Positions 34,051-46,126 of a stretch of 64,000 bases of DNA are shown piece after piece. How positions within the stretch are numbered: position 1 is the stretch's first letter; every line of letters starts with the position of its first letter. The DNA comes from Fragum whitleyi. Lineage: Eukaryota > Mollusca > Bivalvia > Cardiida > Cardiidae. Location: the NCBI GenBank assembly GCA_948146395.1, contig OX411548.1, forward strand, positions 65,367,020-65,431,019, written 5' to 3'. The position numbers and the translations under genes are program-made. The notes beneath the pieces are model-generated. The model ran no database searches. It saw only the letters and a program-made list of their open reading frames with translations, and was not told the origin of the DNA.

Positions 34051-34786
34051 AATGAAAAGGGTTCGGTCATTCAACTTATGGTAACAAAAACACCCCGAAT
34101 TTTTCAAAGGATTCCGATAGAAAGGAAAAATCGGGATGATATGCTCGTAGAAACAAAGTAAATACGGAGCACTGTACACATTGCACACTGCACAATTTTC
34201 TTATCTTTGGAATTTATTTGACCGTAAGATTTTAAATTACGATTCAATAAATGCTTTTGAGCGACTTTTCAAGGAATTAGTTATGTAGGTTAAGTATCTC
34301 TCTATAGATTCGCTGATACACGTGTGAAAAAATCAAAGTAGAAATCTTAGATGTCCATCCTACTTTTAAAAGACTTCCTGTCGCTTGTCATTTTGCTTTA
34401 CTAAATATTTTTAACAATATGTAGGAGTTACATGTAAGATGTTGACAAATTCGATGGAATATTTTGCGTCACGTTTTTGCTTAGGAACACCTTGAAATTT
34501 GTATTCCAACCGTTAAACAAGTATATGGATGATATTAGTTCATCAAGAATAATTCACGAAAGATAATAACATTCTAAACATTCTTCCTTACACTTCAGGA
34601 TTTTTTTACAAAGAAAAGTAGGTACCTCACCAATTAACCATTGTAAAAGTACAGTTCTCTCGGTGCAAATTCTGTGGTCACGACGAACCTGTTTATACAT
34701 ACTAATGACCACAGTGGACATCAACGAGCAAGTGACGTGATCATATTAACAAACGGAAAATTTCCTTAGTGTACAATTTAGTTAAA

Positions 34787-35200
34787 TAACATAGTGAAAT
34801 TAATATTCACCTCAATCAAAACCATTCTAAATCACTCACTTAGCGCTCCAATCATTCATTACAAACACTCACTCAAACCATTCAAAAACGCTCAAACCCA
34901 TTGAAAAATATAGAATCAACAACGTCATTCAAAATAAAATTTGATAGAGAAAAATCGCGATCTCACTGACATAATTCAAATTGTAAGCGTCTTATAGGTT
35001 TTTGAAAAAATAGGAAGCTATGTAAATAACTTGTATGCATTTTTTTATTAAAGGGAGGTAATCAATATCGCTAATTTTGTTCATCCTGAACAAAATTTGC
35101 GATAAAGGATTACCTCCCACGAAATTCACTCAAAACCCGCTCCTCACACACTCATTCAATTTCATTCCTAAATCATTCCAAAATCAGTTTTATTCTTGAG
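34787..35200 (-). mobile_element. Family-A MITE between the duplication copies
   Basis: CTCACTTAGCGCTCCAATC, then GGGAGGTAATCAATATCGC and its inverse GATAAAGGATTACCTCCC at 35051-35118, forming the family's inner palindrome (AATTTTGTTCATCCTGAAC). Confidence 0.75.
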
Positions 35201-35477
35201 GATTCATTTGTCAAATTACCTAAGTAAGATTCAAACCCAGAGTTTTCTTTAAATTTGAAATTATGTTCCAACTTAGGAGATGTTTTATAGCTACTCCATT
35301 CTTGTGCGAACGTGTCCCTTAATCGTAACTTAATTGTATTGAAAAATCTCTTTTATTCAAATAATTTTTCTCTGATAAATAAGATAAACCGTTCAGATCC
35401 AGTGTTCGATTTATCTTATTTACCCATATCGAAGGAAACTGATGTGATTTCAAGTTCTGTTCGTTACATTTAAATAC

Positions 35478-35910
35478 ATAGTAAAATTGACACTCATACC
35501 GATCAAAATAATTCTAAACCAATTACTCAGCCCTCCTTTCATTATTTCCAAACACTCAATCAAATCGATCAAAAACGCTCCAAAATCGTTTGAAAAAATT
35601 TCGATATCGCTCAATACGGTCATCGTTTAATTCAAATCGATCAAATTATGCTACGATTTCATTGGACTTGTGTGGATTTAAAATAGTCTGATTGGTCCAT
35701 GGAGACACAAAACGGAAAAGGACGAGTACTATATTTAAGGGAGGAAATAAATATTGCTAATTTTGTTAACCATGAACAAAATTAGCGAGATTGGATTACC
35801 TCCTATTATTTTCATTAAAAATTTGCTCCACACCCTCATTCAATTTCATTCTAAAATTATTCTAGAATCATACTTTTACAATTTCACGAAGTTGTTAACT
35901 GTAAATATTC
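35478..35910 (-). mobile_element. Family-A MITE, nearly complete
   Basis: From GTAAAATTGACACTCATACC to TTCACGAAGTTGTTAACTGT, with the inner palindrome GGGAGGAAATAAATATTGC / GCGAGATTGGATTACCTCC at 35739-35812. This is one of the best copies for building a consensus. Confidence 0.75.
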
Positions 35911-35941
35911 TGTAAATCTGGCTATCACTGCTACGTTTACC

Positions 35942-36175
35942 TTAGGGACCATCTGGGATTCCTGTTAAAAATATTTGAAAAGAGGATCGGTTCTAGTACA
36001 GGCCAACCAGGGGGCGCATTTTGAAAATTCTTTCACAGGAAGGTAGATTGCTCATTCTAGATTCAGAAAATTAGAAAATAATAGAAAGGTTTCGACCCTT
36101 CTCAGTCTGCGAAGTCCGATTAGGATCGACTTTTTACGCATTACTAAGATGATGCCTTTTCGCATGACGTGTCAC
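35942..36175 (+). mobile_element. Family-B MITE, 5'-truncated
   Basis: GGGACCATCTGGGATTCC starts it; GGTTCTAGTACAGGCCAACC and TTCTTTCACAGGAAGG are body; CGCATGACGTGTCAC ends it. Confidence 0.65.
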
Positions 36176-36304
36176 TTATATTATTACAGACATGATAAAA
36201 AAACTAGTGTGTTACACCCATATATTATCAAAAAAATTCAACGAGGTTATTTCACTCCTGCGACGTAGGTCATATTCTATATGGGTTTTTTCCAGAACAA
36301 GTAT

Positions 36305-36562
36305 TATTTTGTGATAGCAAAATGATTTATGACAAGTAATCACAGACTAAACGCATCATTTGTCTTGTAATAGGTTCCCAAATATTCACGCAAGGATTCT
36401 CTGTCCGATAATGTGCGAACTGCCCTGTTTGTTTCGGGCCTCTATATTTCTTGTGTTTTGATTATAGCTTTCAAACCTTTCACAAACATTACTCTTTATT
36501 TTACTACGAACTTATTATAAAATGAATAGTTTGTATCATGGACCAAAGGCCTTATATTTAAT
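36305..36562 (+). repeat. Interspersed repeat, probable LINE 3' UTR, copy 2
   Basis: Matches 3049-3322 over its length, including CACAGACTAAACGCATCATT and the TTATATTTAATAAAGA end. Confidence 0.55.
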
Positions 36563-36569
36563 AAAGAGA

Positions 36570-37435
36570 GAACAAATGAGAACATGGCTATGCGTAGTAT
36601 TTTCACTCTGAATTCTCTAGACGCAGCGCAACTGCACCAAATTATACATAGGTAATTAATACGTGTAAACTGATTTTTCTTAATCTGTCATGTATTTAAT
36701 ATAACTCAAATGTCATTGACTAAAGTTTCATGAGCGGACAGGAAAAGGGGAACGTGTTAAAAAGAACCTTAAGTTAGTCTCTTTCGAAAATGGCATGTTA
36801 GTAATTTGTCAAAGGTTTTATTGTATATTCGAACAAAAATGATAGTCCCGCGTTATGTGTACCACGAAAAGATTTTGGGGCTATTTATTACTTTTTTTCA
36901 TATGTATAAATTTTCTTATCATCATCTCGTAATTTTTTACTTATTCCCAAGTAGAAAATCGTACCAAGACTGGCGAAAGTCCTACTTATTATTTAGAGAA
37001 AATATTCGATTTCCTATCACTTGCGATGATTATGCCCAAAATGATAAAAACAAATTTCAGTTAAATGGCAATCTAATATTTTTGGATTAAATTTACCTTT
37101 TTAAACTCCTCCACATAATAAGCTACAACTTTTTATGCGGGACTAGTTTTGTTTTAAAAGCAGTTCTATTTTGTGAAGTTCAGAATTATAAACATTCATT
37201 ACAGCTTTGCTTTTATACACAAAAAAAACTTGTCGTGAACTCAAGATGCGTGATTTTATTTTTGTTATTTTTTCACTATTCTTGCCTGAAGTCCCAACCA
37301 TTTTTTCATAACTGAGATTTTATACTTTAAAGGCGTCACAATTCACTTTGCTGTACATTACAGCAATTTTTTACTTGTTATTCATGATTATTATTTTTGT
37401 AAAGTTCACGCGCGTCATATATCGTTTGAAGTTTC
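36570..37435. other. AT-rich spacer between the duplication copies
   Basis: The 94-codon frame at 36806-37090 is AT-driven and has no motif. I see no repeat or RNA gene. Confidence 0.4.
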
Positions 37436-37439
37436 GCTT

Positions 37440-37617
37440 TTCAAAAATATTGTCTTATTAACACCATGTATCATTATTGCTCTGTCCTCTTACTTTACTT
37501 TACTCAATAGAGTAAGATCAATAACTGTGACTTAACTGTATTTTGTATTTGTTTGTATGGATGTGTACTTGTTTGTACTTGTCTATGAATAAAACTTCCG
37601 TTCTGTTCTGTTCTGTC
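37440..37617 (+). mobile_element. LINE 3' end with (TTCTG)n tail
   Basis: An AT-rich 3' region with GAATAAAACTTCCG, then TTCTGTTCTGTTCTGT at 37601-37616. An AATAAA signal followed by a TTCTG tail is seen in CR1/L2-type LINEs. It stops exactly where copy B of the segmental duplication starts (37620). Confidence 0.6.
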
Positions 37618-38598
37618 GACAAGCAACGGGACCAATAACGCCACGTCAGGGATTACGTCAATAGTGAACTTGGTTACCATGTTTGTATATTATCTGGTGA
37701 CATCATTGATAGTTTTTTTAAGAACCGAAAATCTGGCTGCGAAAATATGACTCTAAATAACGTCACAAAAACATGTGTAAGTAAAATTAAGCAATTTGAT
37801 ACTTCTATTTTTACGATTAACGTCTTAAATTTGAAAACCGTATTTGCATAATATTGTATTCAGTCACATACATGTTTGATGGTACAAAATGAAAACAATT
37901 AAAATTCAAATAACTAAAATTAAAGAAAAAACAAAATCGGTGTCAACCTTCCCAAGGAATAGCTCTGATAAAAATAAAAAAATACATTGAGTCTACATTT
38001 TTTACACTTTTATTAGATCTATCGACGAGATTCATGGAATAAACTTGACATTCTGTACAAGACAAGGGTCAAGATTAAACAATCAGCTATTTAAACCATA
38101 GAGTCATACAACTTTTATTAATGTTTGATATGGCTCGTCTACAGACGAATCTCGTCTAAACATATTGATTAAACATTCAAATAAGTATCACGTCATGCTG
38201 GGTGTTTGACAAGGTGATATTATTAATGACTTATTAATCCTCTAGTAACAGGTTCTTGTGTAATCAGATTGTAACCTCGTTTTGCTTGAACTCCACACAT
38301 GTTTTCAAGTCCTACAAAATGAGGGGTTTGGATTTTTAACTTGGTCCCAAAAATGACTTTCATATCCCCGCGACACTATACAAATTAAGTATGAAGATAA
38401 AACTGGTTGTTTCTTAACCATTTATAACTTTGTGAAAGACTTATTTATGATTTGCATGGATATAGGCCTTAGACGGGCTTGAGATACGCTGTATAAAACG
38501 ACATTACATAGATTTGTTCATATCCAGAATAGAGTAATGCAAAACGTAGGCCGATAAGATGTAGGTTTTAACTAGAGCAATTGATATAAAAAATTGGC

Positions 38599-38827
38599 TG
38601 TGTGTGACATTTCCAACAATATCACGTGTGCACAGCAAAGCTTCCGATCAGCCTGTGCATACACACAGTCTGATCAGAGTCTTCACTGTGCGGTTTATAA
38701 ATAGACAAGGTCATAATCCCTCTTCTGGCAGTCCGCGTATATTCTTATTACATTGTACCGTTGTCTGCGCTGCTCAGCATTTTAACCCCGCGCAAGTTTG
38801 AGTTATTGGATATGTCACGCGCATGCT
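38599..38827. mobile_element. Family-C MITE, intact
   Basis: CTGTGTGTGACATTTCCAAC at the left, an inverted TTATTGGATATGTCACGCG at the right, with CAGCCTGTGCATACACACAG inside. It shows the unbroken form of the MITE that is split in copy A. Confidence 0.75.
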
Positions 38828-39561
38828 CATATATAACTTCCTATCGCATACAAACTTAATTTCAGTTCTGTCGAACGAGATCGAATTAATAGGAATATGA
38901 ATACAACAAAGCCATGTGGGTTTGATCACTTGTGGGATAGGACGGAAATATAGTAGATTATAAACGAATAATCCGAAAATCTACAAGCTTGACAAAATAA
39001 TAATGCTTTTACTATACTTATTGAGTGCGTCGCGTCTGTGGATTCTTCGATTTGTTTAATCTCTAAGCAACATCACAAAAATGCCTGCTTCCTGGTACGA
39101 ATCTTCGCTCATTTAAAGCTCTTAGTATACGCATTCAAATACAAACACTTTAATCAGTTTTCAAAGAAGATTTTACTGGATACCGATATTTGCTTATCCT
39201 TATTTTGTTGTTGTTGTTTTATCATTTTTTGTATACTTCAATGCAAATGCAACATTTCATGTGCTACACCGCATTCTATCAGAATCGCAGAACACATTCA
39301 TTACCATATAAATTGGATAAACAACAAACACCCGTCTAAATCAAATAATAACAGCCTCGTCTACTTTGCGGTTGTCAGGAGGCGAAAATGTTATAAATAG
39401 AGAAAAATGGGAGGATACCATTAGTAGACGACATGTCTTTCATACTTCAGCTTTTTGAAAATAATTGTGAAATGCCTGCAATTATATAAATATGTTCGTC
39501 AAAGGAATTAGACTGTTGGAAACGAAAAGGCATTATAGATTCGTATTTGCATTTCATGATA

Positions 39562-39910
39562 TAAAGGATAATCGTATGTTTTAGTCTTGGATCGATTTAT
39601 ATTTCATTGAGTGTACAACAAAAGCTATATTTTCACGGGCGGCGAAAACAAACGATTGTACTATTTCTTTGTTGCAAAAATGAAATAAAATGTGAACGTT
39701 TACGGCAAATTTTCTTCAGGCGCTTCATTTTGCACGTGATTGATATGCAACGTACATGATGACGTCACTAATTGGGCTCTGGTTAGATGACGTCAGATAG
39801 AGTGAAGATTGGGAAAGTGGGATAGGCCAATATTTTTTTGATTATTTAAATGATAATGCGGTAAGTTCATAATAGTAATAATCTACTGTTATTTCTCAGT
39901 CATTTGTAAA
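39562..39910 (+). mobile_element. Foldback F1, internally deleted, copy in B
   Basis: The left arm is present, the apex is reduced (CACGGGCGGCG) and most of the right arm is lost. The tail is complete, with TGACGTCA at 39760-39767 and 39788-39795. In copy A this tail is deleted (25903). Confidence 0.65.
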
Positions 39911-41296
39911 TTAAGGTCCATGTAAAGTATTTTGACCAAATTTTAAGGGCACTTCATTAGCCAACAAAAAGCAGAATGTCTAGGTAAATTATATTTCAAA
40001 ATGTAACCCCAAATAAGCACAAGTAGTTAGGCAGTAGAAGACAACCCTTGTTAAACCGGCATAGCCAAAACATCGTGAAAAGGGGTAATTTAGTACAGAA
40101 CAACCAACTACATGACTGTTGTATAAAATTGACCGGTATACTAACAACATCAAGTTAAAATGCTAACTAGGGACTCCCAAAACAGTTAGCAAAAAAAAAA
40201 GATATACATTAATTTTTATAGACCTGTTTGATTATTTAGCAACATACCCCTTTCTAGCTCACAAAATGATCATTATATAAGTATTTGTAACATTACATGG
40301 ACTTTAAGCTTTTTATGTTTTGCTTGCTAGCAAAGCGTCAGCTTTACTGGCTTTAGGTAACATACAAAATTTTGAGGAAGTCTCAAAGTTCAAACTGCCT
40401 AGATCAATCACTAGATTTTCGCAATAAAAAGTAGCTCTCCCGTAATGTTGCATACATATGACTGCAGTTTCACCCCCTCATACTTCAAGATCGTAAGGGC
40501 AAACCGGGCTTATGGTGAGCTGTGTGATCATTGGATATCCCTTGAACGTCGTTCGTCATCAACTCTCTTTAGTGTTTATATCATAGGGGCAACAATTCAT
40601 GAAAATTGGATGGTAATGTTGGTCAGGTCATGAAGATGAACCGTATAAATTAAAATTTGAAATATTCCATATGAAAACTCGGGAAAAAGATATCTATTGA
40701 CTTTCTTTGTTTACATTCTAAGGGCCATACATTTAGCGCATTTATGAAGAAACTTGTCAAGTATGTAAGTCAAAATGATAAAAAACCTTCTGAAAGAGCA
40801 AAGTTCATCTAAAAATACAAACGTAGGGACATGAAAATTTGGCTCAACCGTGATGAAAAATGACCAGAATACTTTTTATGTCAAAAAGGGGACGCAATTA
40901 GGAAATGAGAACATTTGAACAGAAATAAGGAAAGAAAAATCGGGATTTATGAGAATTTTTTCACACTCACGGCTGTACAGCGTATTGGAATACGGATTTC
41001 CAAGAATGTCACATGTGTGCAAAGTAATGACTCTGCTTGACCAGAATTTTCACTATGCACACTACATTGTACGGTCACTTGGATGAACTATATTCAAATA
41101 ATAACTCATTCGAAAGTATGCTTTCTAACTCCTCGCTTTATGTTAACCCTGATTTTGTATCATGATAAATTTTAAAATGAAGATTACTCAAATATCTATG
41201 CTTTGCTAGCTTTCAGTACTTTCAGTACTTTGATGTTACAATTATGGTGTGATGTTACACCATACCTAACATACCTGACATGCATGTTGACAAAGA

Positions 41297-41636
41297 AATA
41301 GAGGAATATCGTTTGTTTCAGTGTAAGGTCGATTATTATTTCATTTAGTGAACAACAAAAGCTATCAAAAAAGCTTTTGTTGTTCACGAAACGAAATATT
41401 AATCGATCTTACTCGAAAAACAAACGACTATTCTATTTCTTTATTTCAAAAGTGCGACAAAATTTTGAAATTTCTTTGGCATATTTTCGTAAAGCGCGTC
41501 ATATTGCACATGATTGCTATGCAACGTTCATTGTGACGTCACTTATTTCGGCCGGCATAGATGACGCGGTGAGATTATCAAGTGATAATCTACCATTATT
41601 TCTCGTTAATACAACAAAAATCATAAAAGAAATTTA
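41297..41636 (+). mobile_element. Foldback F1, copy in B
   Basis: Arms AACAACAAAAGCT and AGCTTTTGTTGTT are separated only by ATCAAAAA. One TGACGTCA remains (41534-41541). The second is cut (ATGACG joined to CGGTGAGATTATC), a deletion of roughly 60 bp. Confidence 0.7.
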
Positions 41637-41654
41637 AATTTATTGTTTGCAAAA

Positions 41655-41770
41655 GAGCCTTTGAGACTGAATTTATATAATACATACTTAGAGTTTTGTA
41701 TAAAAATATCTAATCAGGCTGGGGGAATTGATAATTGTCGAGGCTCTGCCGTCTATCAGGTATATACAGT
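41655..41770 (+). mobile_element. Half of foldback F2, copy in B
   Basis: Paralogue of 27527-27645: GGGGGAATTGATAATTGTCG, GAGGCTCTGCCG, then it diverges. Confidence 0.6.
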
Positions 41771-41890
41771 TTATCTTATTTTTTGATTCCAGGGGCGAAA
41801 TGTTATGTTGATCGATTTTTTTTAGACTAGGGATTTCCTAAACAGTAACAACTTTGACCATATGGATTTTATACACACCATACACGTTAA

Positions 41891-42173
41891 TGATTGATTG
41901 ATTGATTGAATGGAGTTAACCGCCGCTTTCAACATTATTTCAGTTATATCGCGGATGTTGGAGCACCTAACAATGGATTCCTTGTATTTCCCTCACCAGT
42001 ACAACCATCACAACCTTTCCTAACCTCCAGCTGCTATCTCACATAGGTCTAAGATTATCAACACATTATTGAGACAAATAGTCGGAAAGAATGAGTGCCG
42101 TCGTCGGGAATCTAATCCTGGACCTCTAGATTGACAGTCCGTCGCGCTACCAACTGCGATATGAAGGCGGCTC
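41891..42173 (-). mobile_element. tRNA-derived SINE with 12-bp TSD, copy in B
   Basis: Flanked by CATACACGTTAA at 41879-41890 and 42174-42185; same insertion as 27740-28024. The tail is longer by one TGAT unit. Confidence 0.85.
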
Positions 42174-42394
42174 CATACACGTTAAAGGGCCATCATAATG
42201 TTGTTTTTTTTTACAAAACACGTGCAATATACACAAAGTACCTTGAAGTGGGAGGATTTTCAACCGACATTAATTAATATTGTTTCAAAATTAGGAATTG
42301 AAGTTCATCATCACGTTTGAAACATGTCCTTGGCATAACGTGGTCGAGAGCAGTTTAACCGGTATCATGTGAATGGAAACAGTTACCGGTAGTA

Positions 42395-42805
42395 TCATCG
42401 TAAAATTGACGTTCACCTCGATCAAAAGCATTCTGAATCGCTCACGCAGCGCCCCATTCATTCATTTCAAACACTCACTCAAAACGTTCAAATCGTTCCA
42501 AAATTAACAAAAACGCAATATAAATAACTACATTCAAAATAAAAATCGTTATAAAAAACGCAATTTCACTGAGTGAATTGAGTTAACACCTGATAGGTTG
42601 TTAAGACACAGAAAGATATTTATAGATCTTGTATGCATATTCAATTAAAGGGATGTAAAAAAAATATCACTGAATGTGTTTATCTTGAACAAAATTAGCG
42701 ATATTGTATTACCTACCTTTAAAAAATCATTCAAAATTCGCTCCACACACTCATTTTAAATCATTCCAAAATCATCTAATTTGTTAATTTCATGTTGTTT
42801 CCAAC
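42395..42805 (-). mobile_element. Family-A MITE, copy in B
   Basis: Paralogue of 28238-28655, with ACGCAGCGCCCCATTCATTC and AATTAGCGATATTGTATTAC. Confidence 0.7.
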
Positions 42806-43224
42806 TGTAATTTACTTTGCCTAGCTTGACAGAAGAAGAAATTTGAAGACGAATTAATATAGCCCAAGTTTTACTTAGGTGAGTGAGTAAAATGGAGATG
42901 CTAATGGATGAGTGATGTTAACAAATGAAGGGCAATAAAAACACAGCCTGCAAGTTGTTTCTACTGCGTTAATCTAGTATTAAAGACAGTAAACGCATAC
43001 TCCTTGAAGCCAATCTTATGTTTGGTGAAATTAGCTGATTTGAATTATGTTCGATTTTATCTGATTTAATGTACAGCAGAATAACTGATTCCTACAGACA
43101 TAAATTTCCTAGAATTTATTCATTGTATTTGGAAACTTCTGCAACTAACAGTTAACTCCGGGAATAATATTGTCCTTCGGGGCTTGGGACATTTTTATAT
43201 ATATACATAAAAATGGTTATAAAA

Positions 43225-44565
43225 TGATAATTGCAATCCAATACAACCAAGAATTTTGATTGGTTTAAATCGCATCACGTGGGGAAGTATGGTGCACTTT
43301 ATTTCCGTATAAAGTGCAATAGGGTTTGGGGAAAACACCAGATCATCGATCTTAAAGTCAAGTGTTGTAGGAACTCGAAAATCCCCCGTTCTACTTTCAT
43401 AGCGCTTCATCGCTATTTGATAAGTTAAGAAGTGAAATATTTGCAAAAGAATGATTACAAGCGTACAGTTCTGAAAAGCTCTTCATCGCTATTTGATAAG
43501 TTAAGAAGTGAAATACTGCATTTGCAAAAGAATGATTACAAGCGTACAGTTCTGAAAAGCTCTTCATCGCTATTTGATAAGTTAAGAAGTGAAATATTTG
43601 CAAAAGAATGATTACAAGCGTTCAGTTCTGAAAAGCTCTTCGTCGATATTTGTTAAGTTAAGAAGTGAAATATTTGCAAAAGAATGATTACAAGCGTACA
43701 GTTCTGAAAAGCTCTTCATCGCTATTTGATAAGTTAAGAAGTGAAATATTTGCAAAAGAATGATTACAAGCGTACAGTTCTGAAAAGCTCTTCATCGCTA
43801 TTTGATAAGTTAAGATGTGAAATATTTGCAAAAGAATGATTACAAGCGTACAGTTCTGAAAAGCTCTTCATCGCTATTTGATAAGTTAAGAAGTGAAATA
43901 TTTGCAAAAGAATGATTACAAGCGTACAGTTCTGAAAAGCTCTTCATCGCTATTTGATAAGTTAAGAAGTGAAATATTTGCAAAAGAATGATTGAAAGCG
44001 TACGGTTCTGATTCAAAGCTCTTCATCGCTACTTGATAAGTTAAGAAGTGAAATATTTTCAAACGAATGTTTGATTACAAGCGTACAGTTATGACTCAAA
44101 GTTGTCGTTTACAGCGAGTCAACGAAGATCATCAGGCAACGTTGTCATCCTCCCTCGATCACACCGATTCAGTTTTAAAATGAAGCAGTACTGGGCAGAA
44201 CAAAATTTCTGATCAAAAATACCCCTAGAAATGTCAAAGTTGCCATCTTTTTGTGTTAAAGTTATAAAACTTTATGCCAATAAACTCTGAAAGCGAGAAA
44301 ACAAAACACGTTTAAGATGCGATCTGAAACAAAGACCTATGTACACTTAAAAAGAAGACTTGAACCTTTCATTATTTTGCCGGGTATTTTGATTGCTTCT
44401 TACATGTAGATCCTAAGGTTTGCAATTATAAGGGCCGAGTGTCTTTTCAGTGCGTTAATTGGAGTATAAAGTGCAAATGCCTTAGCACATGGCTTTAACA
44501 TTACGCCCTACGGAGTGAAAAATACACTCACCCATTTAATGTTTAGTTCTATAAAAAGACCCACA
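43225..44565 (-). mobile_element. F3-type composite element inserted in copy B
   Basis: Absent from copy A, where the flanks are joined near 29080. Its left part (ATTTTGATTGGTTTAAATCG, CATCACGTGGGGAAGTATGG) is the inverse of 57960-58275. Its right part (44410-44545, TGCGTTAATTGGAGTATAAA, CTTAGCACATGGC) is the inverse of the head of the F3 hairpin at 56787. So it is a reversed, diverged copy of the element at 56787-58275. Only half the hairpin remains. Confidence 0.65.
43405..44100 (+). repeat. Tandem array, 76-bp unit, about 9 copies
   Basis: Units start at CTTCATCGCTATTTGATAAG: 43405, 43481, 43562, 43638, 43714, 43790, 43866, 43942 and 44021. Most are 76 bp; one is 81 (extra CTGCA) and one 79. 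Central units are almost identical, the outer ones diverge, as expected for unequal exchange. The period is not a multiple of three, so it is not a coding repeat. Confidence 0.95.
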
Positions 44566-44797
44566 GTGACCAGATTATAACTTCGTTATACACTATATAT
44601 CGCTTTAAGAAGATTTTAATTATTTTTATTTATTCATATACTCATTATTCATTTATTTATAGATTTTTGATTTATTGATTTATTGCAATGTCACTTAGGA
44701 CATTGCTTAAACCCTCAACCATCATAAAATTATCATAAACCCCGGACTTCTCTTAACGTAAATTCCTCATAAAAAAAGAGCAACAGATGGTTGCTAC

Positions 44798-45235
44798 AGT
44801 TAACAATATCGTGAAATTGACATTCATCTCAATCCAAACAATTCTAAATCGATCATTCAGCGCTCCATTCATGCATTCCAAACGCTCACTGAACCCAATC
44901 AAAAAAGCTCCAAGTGACTAAATAAAATTAGATCAACAAATACACTCAAATAAATATAGCTAGGATAAATGGCAATATCATAACAAAATTGAAACTGTAA
45001 GTCTGATTGGGTCTTGAAGTAAAGGGAAGCTCTTAATAGAACTTACATGCTTATTCTATTAAAGAGAGGTAACTAATATCGCTTACTTGTTCATCCTGAA
45101 CAACGTTCGCGATATTGGATTACTTTCCTTTAATTTCACTCAAAACTCACTCATCGCACTCATTTAAGTTCGTTCAAAATATTATTCCAAAATCATTCAA
45201 CTTATCAATTTCACGATGTCGATAATTGTACTTGC
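44798..45235 (-). mobile_element. Family-A MITE in copy B, complete
   Basis: CAGTTAACAATATCGTGAAA at the left, ATTTCACGATGTCGATAATTG at the right, with the inner palindrome at 45064-45128. Copy A has no counterpart near 29330, so it is a private insertion. Confidence 0.7.
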
Positions 45236-45752
45236 TTTGTATCTCTTTAAATGAAGCGTTCCTGGTTTCAATATACCAGAAGATCAGCGATAAAAAGCCA
45301 TTGCGAAGGCAAGTTCTTCAAATCGAACGGTAGGACAATCGAGTGCGTTTACACCGTCAATACATCTGATCAAACAAATGATGGCCGAAAAAGTAGACAA
45401 CGAGGAGACCACCAGGAAGACATGTAAAACAAGTAAGAGGCAGATATGACGACTGTTGCGACGAATACGACATAAAACATTTGCTCGAAGCCTCTGATTG
45501 AAAAGGCGCACCTGGTAGGTCTGCAGAAAATATACAAAAAAAACCCAAACAATATAGTGCAAAATCGACCGGTCATTGGGTTATAGATCCGGAAAGATCG
45601 TAAAATGACACAAAGCTGCGAATTACCACAAGCTTTTACACCTTTGTATGTTTAATGGAATCTTTGGCCATTGAATAGACTCGTCTTGTACAGTGTAAAC
45701 AGATACTGTTGTTTTGTTACTAACAAAGAATTGCTGTGTAGTGTTCAATAGA

Positions 45753-45825
45753 GGTCCGAAATACCCCCGCCACCACCACCACCATCATATAGACCAATAT
45801 GGTAGGAGGGGGGTAATTTCGGACC
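45753..45825. repeat. Inverted repeat GGTCCGAAATACCCCC
   Basis: GGTCCGAAATACCCCC faces GGGGGTAATTTCGGACC around a (CCA)n loop, in a stretch not present in copy A. The arms match except for one base gained. Confidence 0.6.
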
Positions 45826-45926
45826 CCTGTGGTGTGTTCTAGACTTAGTGTCGATATTCTCATTAAGGTGGCGATATAATTCATTTCGTATTTAGCATTT
45901 TTCCCATAAAAGGTTTAATATCTATA

Positions 45927-46126
45927 CAGGGGCCCGTTTTACTAAACGTCTTTCACAAGGATTGATCTTTTTATTCATTGTAAGATTCTGCCTTGCACTC
46001 ATTGGAATCTAATGGAGATTCCGATGTGATGATGCAGAATTTCCATATTTACTTACAATTGTAGAAGCAACTTGACTTGACATCGCAAAAAATTGATCGT
46101 AAGATGTTTTGTAAAACAGGCCCCTG
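45927..46126. mobile_element. Small MITE with CAGGGGCC ends, private to copy B
   Basis: CAGGGGCCCGTTTTAC at the left, GTAAAACAGGCCCCTG at the right. CAGGG termini are common in hAT elements, but no 8-bp duplication is visible, so the superfamily is open. A second inner palindrome surrounds GGAATCTAATGGAGATTCC. Copy A near 29650 has the uninterrupted sequence. Confidence 0.65.

Larger units (their letters stand above)
22735..34770 (+). repeat. Segmental duplication, copy A (about 12 kb)
   Basis: Collinear in direct orientation with 37620-52290. Examples of matched points are 22741/37626, 25921/40030, 30000/46450, 33190/51035 and 34680/52198. The changing offset reflects insertions. In a 120-bp sample (25921 onward) about 9 bases differ, so identity is near 90% by eye. 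No protein-coding gene is recognisable in it. 29.0-33.2 kb of this copy is otherwise single-copy-looking DNA with no other annotation. Copy A lacks most of foldback copy 39562-39910 (deletion at about 25902). Confidence 0.85.

Noticed and set aside
39038..39400. 120-codon plus-strand frame
   Set aside because: Its copy A counterpart (25380-25700) has frame-breaking differences; composition is AT-driven, no motif.
43397..43603. Repeat protein encoded by the tandem array
   Set aside because: The period of 76 is not divisible by three, so the reading frame changes from unit to unit.
43405..44100. CRISPR-like array
   Set aside because: Units of 76 bp abut directly with no unique spacers, and the DNA is eukaryotic; it is a plain tandem repeat.
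45284..45576. Three overlapping minus-strand frames with hydrophobic stretches, membrane protein-like
   Set aside because: All three frames look equally hydrophobic, as T-rich DNA does, and the copy A counterpart (29440-29600) is interrupted by stops and gaps.
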